Assembly: GCA_027531445.1 (NCBI GenBank)
Contig: JAPZRK010000007.1
Coordinates: 62,001-126,000 of the forward strand
Length of the DNA stretch: 64,000 nucleotides
Direction of reading: 5' to 3'
Source: Leptospira sp.
Lineage (GTDB): Bacteria; Spirochaetota; Leptospiria; Leptospirales; Leptospiraceae
Positions 42,462 to 50,350 of the stretch are shown here, piece after piece. A program made the position numbers and the translations under genes. Position 1 is the first letter of the stretch, and every line of letters begins with the position of its first letter. The notes beneath the pieces were generated by a model that was not told the origin of the DNA, searched no databases, and saw only the letters and a program-made list of their open reading frames with translations.

Positions 42462-44903
42462 ATGTCATTTAAAGAGTTATCAGTCTTCTTAGAGTTGAAC
42501 GATTCAGATTTCTATAAACAAGTTCAACACGACATAAGTAGCTTGATTCCTTGCAAATTGATTCCGATCACCACTGTGCAGGACTATCCAGGTGCATCTC
42601 CAGATGGTATTTCCATTCTTTTAATTTGGCTTGATGAAGATACTATAGAGAAACAAAAATTCGTTTTTGAACATCTTTCAGATATACCTTATATTCTATT
42701 GTCCACGCAAGATATAAGTGACGAAGAGCTAGTTCGTTATGCCCATCCCACAAGGATGTATCTCACTAAGAGAAACTATTCCACAATACTTTTACAATTG
42801 ATGTTGGATTTTTCAGAACGTTTCATTACCGAGATGCTTCGTTCTTTCGAATTTGATAGGATGAAGGAGCGCATTGTTGTCCTAGAAAACGTTTTTGAAG
42901 AATCTTTAGATGTCCTTCTTCAAATCGAACCATCTACTAAGTTTGTCATTGGCGCAAACAAACAAGCACTCAGTGTTTTGGGTTATCAATATGATGAATT
43001 GATTGGCCAAGATTTCTCTATGTTGGTTCCTCCTGTAAACGAAGATGATGATGCAGAGTTTGAAGGGAGTTTGATCGCAGGTAGCGCACTTCGCACAAAA
43101 CAAGGAACCATCATTCCAACTGAATCATCATTTCGTTTATTTCCTGTTAATGGTAAAATGGCGATCTGGGCAACATTTCGAGACATCACCGAGAGGAAAA
43201 TTGCACAAGAACAAGTAAAAGCACAAAAGGTTTTTTACGAATTTATTTTGGACAATATCGACTCTGATATTTCCGTGCTGGATAGTGCTTTTAGATATGA
43301 GTATTCCAATCCGAAACTTGTTGCTGAAAAAGATATTCGTAAATGGCTCCTCCAAAAAACAGATGTCGAATTTGCAGAAAAGCTAAATCTCCCTAAAGAA
43401 TTTGCTGAAAAAAGGCAACTCTTCTTAGAAAGAGCATTAAAAGAGAATGATATTGTTGAATTTGAAGAATTGATCTCTGATTCATCTGATGAAAAAAAAT
43501 ACATGCTCAGAAAGTACATTCCCGTAGCCGCAACTGAGGTTAGCAAGAGACGCATCATTAGTTATGGTATCGATATTACTGATCGAAAACTTGCAGAAGA
43601 ACGCATTTCTTATCTTGCTTATTATGATGCGTTAACTGGTCTTTCAAATCGAACTTTGTTTATCGATCACGCTAACCAAGCATTTAAAAATCCGTTACTC
43701 GAAGGAAAGGTTTTTGGATTTTATTTTTTTGATATCGATAATTTTAAATTTATCAATGATAGTTTAGGCCATGCTAAGGGTGATATGCTTTTGCAAATGG
43801 TTGGAGAACGACTAAAAAGCATTATGCCAGAGGTGGACACCGTTGCAAGGTTTGGCGGCGATGAATTTGCTATTTTAAAATTGGATGTGGGAAGCAAAAA
43901 TGAAGCCGCAGAATTTGCGCAAAAAGTTCTTACCATTCTAAGCCAGCCCTATCATATTTCCGAACGAGATTTGTATACTACGATCAGTATGGGTATAGCA
44001 CTTTCACCCAATGATGGAACCGCTACTCAAGAGTTACTCAAGAATGCAGACATGGCGATGTACAAGGCGAAAGAACTTGGCAGAAATAATTATAGATTTT
44101 ATACTCCTGAGCTGATTGAGAGATCACAAAAACGACTTTATATAGAAAATTCGTTAAGGAAAGCCATCATCAATAAAGAACTTTCATTGTTTTTCCAACC
44201 ACAAATTTCGATGCATACAGATCGTGTTTGTGGGGCAGAAGCATTGATTCGTTGGAAACATCCTGAGCGTGGGTGGGTTCCGCCTATCGAATTCATTCCA
44301 GTCGCAGAGGATTCAGGAATGATCGAAGCTATTGGAGATTGGGTATTAAACGAAGCCTGCCGGCTCAAAGCCATTTGGAATTTGGACAATATGGTTGGTT
44401 TTAATGTCAGTATCAATGTGAGCGGCAAACAACTGAAACGAAGTCACTGGGCTCCGAAAGTTCAATCTACTCTGAACAAACACGGCATCAAACCGGAAGA
44501 GATTGAGTTAGAACTCACCGAAAGCTCGATCATGGAGAATCCCGAAAAGAGTATAGAGGCATTTCGATATCTATCAAGTTTGGGTATTCGAGTCTCGATC
44601 GATGATTTTGGAACAGGATACTCTTCTCTATCTTACCTAAAAAAAATCGATGCAGACGTTTTAAAAATTGATAGGTCATTTGTCATCGATCTCGAAACCA
44701 ATGAAGATGACCAAGCAATTTGTAGAGCAATTATCAACATGGCCGTTTCATTAGGAATGGAAGTCATCGCAGAAGGTGTCGAAACAGAAATTCAAAGAGA
44801 TTTATTGAAAAAGTTCGGATGTCATATCATTCAAGGATATTATTACAGCAAACCCCTGACTGTAGAAGATTTTGTGGGTTTCGTTAAAAAAATTAACACT
44901 TAG
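42462..44903 (+). CDS. PAS-GGDEF-EAL cyclic-di-GMP signalling protein
   Basis: 813 residues, no membrane helix, so cytosolic. An N-terminal receiver-like region (1-140) lacks a clear phospho-acceptor; then PAS 1 (about 145-250, GYQYDELIGQDFSMLVPP ... FRDITERKIAQEQ) and PAS 2 (about 255-380, ending YGIDITDRKLAEE). GGDEF domain with intact ARFGGDEFA, then EAL domain with GAEALIRW, ELTESSIMEN, IDDFGTGYSSLSYL, DVLKIDRSFV and AEGVETEIQ. Both active sites look complete, so it may make or break c-di-GMP. The RxxD inhibitory site before GGDEF is replaced by PxxD. The upstream gap contains no other gene. Confidence 0.93.
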   Translation: MSFKELSVFLELNDSDFYKQVQHDISSLIPCKLIPITTVQDYPGASPDGISILLIWLDEDTIEKQKFVFEHLSDIPYILLSTQDISDEELVRYAHPTRMYLTKRNYSTILLQLMLDFSERFITEMLRSFEFDRMKERIVVLENVFEESLDVLLQIEPSTKFVIGANKQALSVLGYQYDELIGQDFSMLVPPVNEDDDAEFEGSLIAGSALRTKQGTIIPTESSFRLFPVNGKMAIWATFRDITERKIAQEQVKAQKVFYEFILDNIDSDISVLDSAFRYEYSNPKLVAEKDIRKWLLQKTDVEFAEKLNLPKEFAEKRQLFLERALKENDIVEFEELISDSSDEKKYMLRKYIPVAATEVSKRRIISYGIDITDRKLAEERISYLAYYDALTGLSNRTLFIDHANQAFKNPLLEGKVFGFYFFDIDNFKFINDSLGHAKGDMLLQMVGERLKSIMPEVDTVARFGGDEFAILKLDVGSKNEAAEFAQKVLTILSQPYHISERDLYTTISMGIALSPNDGTATQELLKNADMAMYKAKELGRNNYRFYTPELIERSQKRLYIENSLRKAIINKELSLFFQPQISMHTDRVCGAEALIRWKHPERGWVPPIEFIPVAEDSGMIEAIGDWVLNEACRLKAIWNLDNMVGFNVSINVSGKQLKRSHWAPKVQSTLNKHGIKPEEIELELTESSIMENPEKSIEAFRYLSSLGIRVSIDDFGTGYSSLSYLKKIDADVLKIDRSFVIDLETNEDDQAICRAIINMAVSLGMEVIAEGVETEIQRDLLKKFGCHIIQGYYYSKPLTVEDFVGFVKKINT

Positions 44904-44933
44904 AAATTTTATACCTAGCCGATTTTATATATA

Positions 44934-45896
44934 ATGAAATCGGTATTTGTATTTTTAATTGTCATATTCATCATGCATTCTGTAGAAGCAGATGCAAAAA
45001 AAGCAAATGCCAAAAAAACGGTAGCAACTTCGGCATCCAACTACTTCGTCAAAAAAGAAGAAAAAAATTTTTCTCTCTTACTTGAAGCAAGGCGATTTGG
45101 AAGGGGAGAAGCAATCTTCTTTCGGCTTACTCCGAAAGATAGAAGGTGGATCAATGAAACCTTTAAAGTTGTCTGGATGGGTAAGGATGTAACTCTCACC
45201 AAACAAGGGAATAGCTTTATTGCTTTTTTCGCCATTTCGCCCGATTTTCCCGGTGGCCCAATGACATTAGACATTCATTCGAAAATCTTCTTTGTCAAAC
45301 GTGGGACCAAAACATATCAAATCGATTTAGAACCCACAAAATTTCAAGTAATCAAAAATCAGACAATCACAATCGATAATAAATTTGTTACTGAAGAGTT
45401 GGCTCCCGAAACATTAGAATTTATTAAAGAATGTAAAAAAGCAAAAGAAGCCGCATTTTCATCAAATACACAACTTCAATTTGGAGATCGATTCAGAAAT
45501 CCTTTGGATATAATCTACATCACAAGCAAGTTTTATGTAAGACGAGATTATAATAAGAAGAAGGGAAGGCCTCATGGTGGAGTAGATTTTCGAGGAAAAG
45601 TGGGCACACCGATCTATGCATTGCAAGATGGAACAATAGTTCTCGCCCAAAAGATGTATTATGAGGGCAATTTTACAATCATTGACCATGGGAATAAAAT
45701 ATTTTCATTCTATATGCACCAAGATCAAATCAATGTAAAAGTGGGCGACAAGGTGAAAAAAGGTGATGTGATCGGAACAATAGGTTCAACGGGAATGTCC
45801 ACTGGTCCTCACTTGCATTTAGGAGCTAAAGTTTCAGATACGTTGATCGATCCGCTTTCACTCATTGCCATCCAATCTATCAGAGAAAACAAATGA
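44934..45896 (+). CDS. M23 family metallopeptidase (LytM-type)
   Basis: 320 residues. Signal peptide to about residue 19 (MHSVEAD), a basic KKANAKK stretch, a beta-rich domain (50-190), then the M23 domain: first zinc ligand His in RPHGGVDFRG with the following Asp, the strand TPIYALQDGTIVLAQ, YEGNFTIIDHGN, the KVGDKVKKGDVIGTIGSTG turn and the HLHLGAKV catalytic motif. All metal ligands are present, so it is probably an active peptidoglycan endopeptidase in the periplasm. It follows the GGDEF-EAL gene by 30 bp. The 3' end overlaps a convergent gene by 39 bp. Confidence 0.93.
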   Translation: MKSVFVFLIVIFIMHSVEADAKKANAKKTVATSASNYFVKKEEKNFSLLLEARRFGRGEAIFFRLTPKDRRWINETFKVVWMGKDVTLTKQGNSFIAFFAISPDFPGGPMTLDIHSKIFFVKRGTKTYQIDLEPTKFQVIKNQTITIDNKFVTEELAPETLEFIKECKKAKEAAFSSNTQLQFGDRFRNPLDIIYITSKFYVRRDYNKKKGRPHGGVDFRGKVGTPIYALQDGTIVLAQKMYYEGNFTIIDHGNKIFSFYMHQDQINVKVGDKVKKGDVIGTIGSTGMSTGPHLHLGAKVSDTLIDPLSLIAIQSIRENK

Positions 45897-46913
45897 CTTA
45901 AGAAGGGATTCAATGCCTGCCTCATGGTTTTGTCCCTTTTCGAGATTTTCTGTTATGTGGAGCAACAACTTATCATGATGCAAATTTTCAACTAATATAA
46001 ATCCCGTTTTTGCATATCTTGGACGTAATGTATCATAAAATGTCCAAAACTTACTTCCGATGTTTAGTATAGATTTTTCATCAGAAACAATTTCTTGGAG
46101 ATCTTCTATTTCTTGTTTGCTTACCTGCATTTTTAAAAGTGCAGAAAATTCTTGGATTGCTTCTTGTATTTCAAAAGGCACATATGCAGGAAAATAAAAC
46201 ATACGTATAAAAGGATATTTGTTTGGATCGGTATCACTAGATCCAATGATACCTGCGATTTGACCCGCTCCTGTCTTTTCTTCCAACTCAAGATCTTTGG
46301 GCAAAAATAAGATAAAATCTTCAGTTAGAGTAAATCCAACTTTGATTTCTTCATTCCAGTAGAAAGATTCCTTTTGTTCCCATTTATTTAGATCTACTTC
46401 TTCAAAACTATATTTATTTTTGAATAGAATATATGCTGATGCAACTTCGACATACTGCAATCCACGAAAAGAAAGTAGACTTGTTCCTAAAAGTAGAATT
46501 GATGTGATTAAAATTTTTAAAAAAAACTCAACTTTCGTTAGGCGGACTAAAAAAACTAATCCCATGAACAAAAAGAAAAACACTTTACCTGCTCTGAATG
46601 CGAATATGTCCGACATCCAAAGTGCAAATATGAAAATGATAAAAACAATAAGTTCGATGAGTGGATGATAAGGCTCATTCCAATAAACACTTATCAGGAA
46701 TAAAGTCCCATATATAAGTATCGCACCTAATATGACCGCGAAACTACTTAGAAAAATAATATAATGCCAAGGAAGGTGCCACTCATGGTAGATAAAGAAT
46801 GGCAAACTTATCATGACATATGCGGAAATGGCGATCGTTGTTTTTGACTGAATTGAAATTTTAGTTAAGAAATCTCTTGCAGTTTTGGATAAATATTCTT
46901 TAAATTGATGCAT
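45858..46913 (-). CDS. Hypothetical inner-membrane protein
   Basis: 351 residues. Five hydrophobic helices are visible in the N-half (about residues 25-45, 50-75, 85-105, 108-125 and 130-150), followed by a soluble C-terminal domain of about 190 residues with no recognised motif. The start codon CAT on the plus strand overlaps the divergent gene's ATG by two bases (CATG at 46911-46914), and no Shine-Dalgarno is evident. It ends inside the convergent M23 gene. Function unknown. Confidence 0.6.
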   Translation of the reverse strand: MHQFKEYLSKTARDFLTKISIQSKTTIAISAYVMISLPFFIYHEWHLPWHYIIFLSSFAVILGAILIYGTLFLISVYWNEPYHPLIELIVFIIFIFALWMSDIFAFRAGKVFFFLFMGLVFLVRLTKVEFFLKILITSILLLGTSLLSFRGLQYVEVASAYILFKNKYSFEEVDLNKWEQKESFYWNEEIKVGFTLTEDFILFLPKDLELEEKTGAGQIAGIIGSSDTDPNKYPFIRMFYFPAYVPFEIQEAIQEFSALLKMQVSKQEIEDLQEIVSDEKSILNIGSKFWTFYDTLRPRYAKTGFILVENLHHDKLLLHITENLEKGQNHEAGIESLLKSFVFSDRLDGNE

Positions 46914-47490
46914 GTCAGCTGTCTTTGATTTCTTTGAAAAAATCCAAAAGCAAATCTTTGATTTGCAAAACTCTATCCAACAGTTCCAGCAAAGCTGGGA
47001 AAAATTTCAAAAATTTTGGGATCTATTCTTTACAATTGTGCCTTGGGAAGTTCTACTTTTACTAGTCTTTTCTGTCATCTTCCTTTCTCTGTTCAATTCC
47101 ATTTCTCCCAATACTCCGAAAGCCAATTTGACAGTGAGTGTCATTCTATTATCATCCCTTTGGGTGTATTTTTGGGGTCTCTTTAGCGACACTGTAAACT
47201 TTTCAAAGATTGTGATCAGTGCCCTTTATATCCTAGGGCCCTTACATGCCTTAGGTCTGGCAACATTTGGATACAAATACTACCGAAAGTGGAAATTATC
47301 TAAAATAAGAATTGAACCCAGAGATTGGCAAGAGGCACTCAATTCGCTTTCTCGCGACTATAACCAAATGATGGCAGTTTGTTATGATAAAAGTCAGACG
47401 ATTCTCGAAAACAAAAATGAAATCAGCCAGAAAATTGTAAGTTTAGAGGAGTCGATTTTAGGCATCAAAAGCATTTTAGAGAAAAAATGA
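46912..47490 (+). CDS. Hypothetical membrane protein with coiled coil
   Basis: 192 residues. N-terminal amphipathic, glutamine-rich helix (IQKQIFDLQNSIQQFQQSWEKF), three hydrophobic segments (about residues 43-65, 72-92 and 100-122), and a C-terminal coiled coil (QTILENKNEISQKIVSLEESILGIK). It starts in a CATG overlap with the divergent membrane-protein gene and has no visible Shine-Dalgarno; the absence of alternative starts supports ATG 46912. It ends 110 bp before fliG. The function is unknown and a role in motility is not demonstrated. Confidence 0.55.
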   Translation: MSAVFDFFEKIQKQIFDLQNSIQQFQQSWEKFQKFWDLFFTIVPWEVLLLLVFSVIFLSLFNSISPNTPKANLTVSVILLSSLWVYFWGLFSDTVNFSKIVISALYILGPLHALGLATFGYKYYRKWKLSKIRIEPRDWQEALNSLSRDYNQMMAVCYDKSQTILENKNEISQKIVSLEESILGIKSILEKK

Positions 47491-47562
47491 AGCTCACTCA
47501 ACTTGGCTGTCGAAATCTGTAAATTGTCGATTTTTTTAATCATGTGGAAATTTCACTGATTC

Positions 47563-47570
47563 GCCGATAT
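47563..47570 (+). promoter_or_regulatory. Possible sigma-28 -10 element upstream of fliG
   Basis: GCCGATAT differs by one base from the FliA -10 consensus GCCGATAA and lies 30 bp before fliG. The region 15 bp upstream (GTGG) does not match the -35 TAAA, so the call is weak. Confidence 0.2.
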
Positions 47571-47600
47571 TTCTAGTAATTAGGATTTCAGACAGGAATC

Positions 47601-48614
47601 ATGCTTAACAAAAAACCCTCATTAACAGGAAGACAAAAAGCCGCCATTTTTCTAGTGGCTGTGGGCAATGATGTAGCGTCCGAAATTTTTAAACATTTGA
47701 GGGAAGATGAGATTGAGCAGATCACTTTTGAGATCGCTCGATTAGATAAAATCACACCGGAAGATAAAGAGAAAGTTCTCGTTGAATTCAATGAGCTAAT
47801 GATGGCTCAGGAATTTATCACAAATGGTGGTATCGATTTTGCGCGTGGATTGTTAGAGAAAGCTCTCGGAAATCAGAAAGCGATCGATATTATCAACCGC
47901 TTAACTTCCTCCCTTCAGGTCCGACCTTTTGACTTTATTCGTCGAACAGACCCAGCTCACCTACTCAACTTTATCCAAGGTGAGCACCCGCAAACCATAG
48001 CATTAATTTTATCGTATCTTGATCCACAAAAGGCTTCCAACATACTTTCTAACCTGCCACATCAAATCCAGGCAGAGGTTGCCAAAAGGATCGCAACAAT
48101 GGACCGCGTATCTCCAGATGTACTTCGTGAAGTGGAACGAGTATTAGAAAGAAAACTATCTACACTTGCATCAGAGGATTATACTTCCGCTGGTGGTATC
48201 GATTCAGTGGTTGAAATTCTAAACCTAGTCGATAGGGGAACGGAAAAAACCATCATTGAAGCGTTGGAAGAAGAAGATCCAGAGCTTGCAGAAGAGATAA
48301 AAAAACGTATGTTTGTCTTTGAGGATATTGTCCTACTTGATGATAGAGCGATTCAAAAAGTTATGCGCGAAGTGGATAATACCGACTTGGCTAAAGCTCT
48401 AAAATCAGTGGATTCGGAAGTTCAGGATAAAATTTTTAAAAACATGTCCAAAAGAGCCGCTAACTTATTGCGTGAGGATATGGACTTTATGGGTCCAGTA
48501 CGTTTGAAAGACGTTGAAGATGCACAGCAAAAAATTGTAAATATTATACGTAAACTTGAAGAAGCGGGTGAAATCGTTGTGGCTCGTGCCGGTGAAGACG
48601 AACTCGTAGTTTAA
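47601..48614 (+). CDS. fliG: Flagellar motor switch protein FliG
   Basis: 337 residues, the normal FliG length. It forms the rotor C-ring that interacts with the stator and FliM. FliG_N (LTGRQKAAIFLVAVGNDVASEIFKHL), FliG_M with the EHPQTIALILSYLDP motif, and FliG_C with the charged torque helix (ALKSVDSEVQDKIFKNMSKRAANLLREDMDFMGPVRLKDVEDAQQ; quoted in part) are all seen. In spirochaetes the motor drives periplasmic flagella. AGGA lies about 5 bases before ATG. It is isolated from other flagellar genes here, and spirochaetes often carry more than one fliG; this copy looks complete. Confidence 0.96.
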   Translation: MLNKKPSLTGRQKAAIFLVAVGNDVASEIFKHLREDEIEQITFEIARLDKITPEDKEKVLVEFNELMMAQEFITNGGIDFARGLLEKALGNQKAIDIINRLTSSLQVRPFDFIRRTDPAHLLNFIQGEHPQTIALILSYLDPQKASNILSNLPHQIQAEVAKRIATMDRVSPDVLREVERVLERKLSTLASEDYTSAGGIDSVVEILNLVDRGTEKTIIEALEEEDPELAEEIKKRMFVFEDIVLLDDRAIQKVMREVDNTDLAKALKSVDSEVQDKIFKNMSKRAANLLREDMDFMGPVRLKDVEDAQQKIVNIIRKLEEAGEIVVARAGEDELVV

Positions 48615-48701
48615 GCTTTCTTTCAATCTTCGCTTTCAAAAATTAAAAAATAGTTTCCAACGGGGAAATTTATCAAAACCTCAGTGTGTATTGGAGTTAC
48701 C

Positions 48702-49646
48702 ATGAATCGCTTTGTAGGAATATTATTTTTTATTAGTTTCTTGTTCATTTCCGTTGGATGTAGTTCGACCGTTGTAAAGAACGAGAGACTGCGTTTTAGT
48801 TTGGATTTGCAAGGTCACCGAGGTGCACGTGGTCTTAAACCTGAGAACACTTGGCCTGCATTTGAGGAAGCCATTCAGTATAAGATGACCACCTTGGAAT
48901 TGGATACGGTTCTTACGAAAGACAAACGGATTGTGATTCACCACGACTCTGATACAAATCCAGTTATCTGTCAAAACGCAGATGGCACTCAAATTCAAAA
49001 ACAATCGTTATACCTTTTAACTATAGCAGAATTGCAAGCGCTGGACTGTGGATCAAAAAAGAATCCAGCCTTCCCAAAACAAATTTCTGTACCTGGAACA
49101 AAACTTTTAACTATTGAGGAATTCTTTCAAAAAGTAACTGAATCAGAGAAAAAAACGAAACAACAGTTTCTATTTAATATAGAAACTAAATTTCCTGATG
49201 ATGGATCTGCAAGTGATCAGATTGTTGAAGAGCATACAAGTCTCTTGGTGTCTGCTGTAGAAAAGGCAAAACTCTCAGAACGTGTAACAATCCAATCATT
49301 TGATTTAAGAACATTGCCAATCGTTCAAAAGAAAAATGGCAAAATTAGAACCAGTGCTTTATTTGCTCCGACATACTTTCAGGGATTTCTGATGACGATA
49401 GGTTTGGGAAGTGGTTATAGAGAAGATATCCTGGCAAAAACCGTTGAGTTAAAAGCAAATATAATCTCCCCTTACTTTTTATACGTGAATCCCAAATTTG
49501 TTCAAACAGCACATAATTCAAAAATTGAAGTAATTCCATGGACTGTTAATTCTGTCAAAGAAATGCAGCGTTTGGATGCTTGCGGGGTAGACGGAATCAT
49601 ATCGGATTATCCAGATTTATTAGATCAAACATTTAGATCAAAATAA
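48702..49646 (+). CDS. Glycerophosphodiester phosphodiesterase lipoprotein
   Basis: About 314 residues from ATG 48702 (GGAG 5 bases upstream; the frame is open from 48684). The signal peptide ends with FISVGC (Cys about 19), so it is likely a lipoprotein. The GDPD TIM barrel is clear: LQGHRGARGLKPENTWPAF with the first catalytic His, ELDTVLTKDKRIVIHHDSD with Glu/Asp metal ligands and the second His, IETKFP, and TIQSFDLRTLPIVQ, ending in WTVNSVKEMQRLDACGVDGIISDYPD. It probably releases glycerol-3-phosphate from deacylated phospholipids in the envelope. Confidence 0.92.
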   Translation: MNRFVGILFFISFLFISVGCSSTVVKNERLRFSLDLQGHRGARGLKPENTWPAFEEAIQYKMTTLELDTVLTKDKRIVIHHDSDTNPVICQNADGTQIQKQSLYLLTIAELQALDCGSKKNPAFPKQISVPGTKLLTIEEFFQKVTESEKKTKQQFLFNIETKFPDDGSASDQIVEEHTSLLVSAVEKAKLSERVTIQSFDLRTLPIVQKKNGKIRTSALFAPTYFQGFLMTIGLGSGYREDILAKTVELKANIISPYFLYVNPKFVQTAHNSKIEVIPWTVNSVKEMQRLDACGVDGIISDYPDLLDQTFRSK

Positions 49647-49656
49647 AACTATTGAT

Positions 49657-49989
49657 TTAGTTACCGGTAACAATTGTACATAAAGATGAATAAAGTAGAA
49701 AATAATTGTAAGCTTCTTTATTCATCGTTTTTATTTCAGTGATTCCTCCTGCAAGGGCAGCAGCTTCTATACTTGCATCACCTGAAGAATAAAAAAAGGC
49801 ATATCTGTTTACACATGATCTTCCTATTTTAGATGCTGTCTCCGGTTTAACATTTTCCGAATAACCGATTGTATAATGACTGTAAAAATATCCACTAGGA
49901 CCTACTCCTTGCGGGATTCCTAAATTGACACAGAAGGTATTTGAAGAAAATGAAAGGATAACGATCACTAGATACAGAAAAGATTTCAT
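49657..49989 (-). CDS. TRL-like exported protein (copy 3)
   Basis: 110 residues. Signal peptide with possible lipobox (SSNTFC, Cys 20). TRL-like pattern: GVGPSGYFYSHYTIGYSE, ASKIGRSCVNRYAFFYSSGDASIEAAALAGGITEIKTMNKEA (quoted in part), ending LLYSSLCTIVTG. It forms a tandem pair with the next gene, 12 bp apart. GDASIEAA and the CTIVTGN terminus are closest to the family consensus among the four copies. Function unknown. Confidence 0.82.
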   Translation of the reverse strand: MKSFLYLVIVILSFSSNTFCVNLGIPQGVGPSGYFYSHYTIGYSENVKPETASKIGRSCVNRYAFFYSSGDASIEAAALAGGITEIKTMNKEAYNYFLLYSSLCTIVTGN

Positions 49990-50001
49990 TGTTATTAAAT
50001 T

Positions 50002-50322
50002 TTAATTTCCACGAATCAAAACACAAAGAGAAGCATAAAGACCGATAAAATTTTTTGTTTCCCAATTTACTTCCATAACTTCAGATATGCTACTCTTCGC
50101 TTTGATGGTTTGAATTGATGCATCTCCAAAAGAAACTAAACCTAATATGGAGTGAATACAAGATTTTCCTGAGAGGGAACCACTGGAACCCGTCCCATAA
50201 ACTCCTATCGCAGTATTTGTAAAGAGCATACCTTTCGGTCCAACTCCTGAACTTGCACATGTTAAAGGTAGCAACAAACAGATACAACAAATTGAAAAAG
50301 CAAATAATTGTAGTTTAGCCAT
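50002..50322 (-). CDS. TRL-like lipoprotein (copy 4)
   Basis: About 106 residues from ATG 50322 (MAKLQLFAFS; the frame is open to 50334). The signal peptide ends with LPLTC (Cys about 22). TRL-like pattern: GVGPKGMLFTNTAIGVYGTGSSG, GKSCIHSILGLVSFGDASIQTI, ending IGLYASLCVLIRG. It lies 16 bp after the M1 aminopeptidase gene and is probably co-transcribed with it and with copy 3. The core GDAS and the terminal Cys are shared with all copies. Confidence 0.82.
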   Translation of the reverse strand: MAKLQLFAFSICCICLLLPLTCASSGVGPKGMLFTNTAIGVYGTGSSGSLSGKSCIHSILGLVSFGDASIQTIKAKSSISEVMEVNWETKNFIGLYASLCVLIRGN

Positions 50323-50350
50323 TTGAAAGAACACGGTATTCCATAAAATT

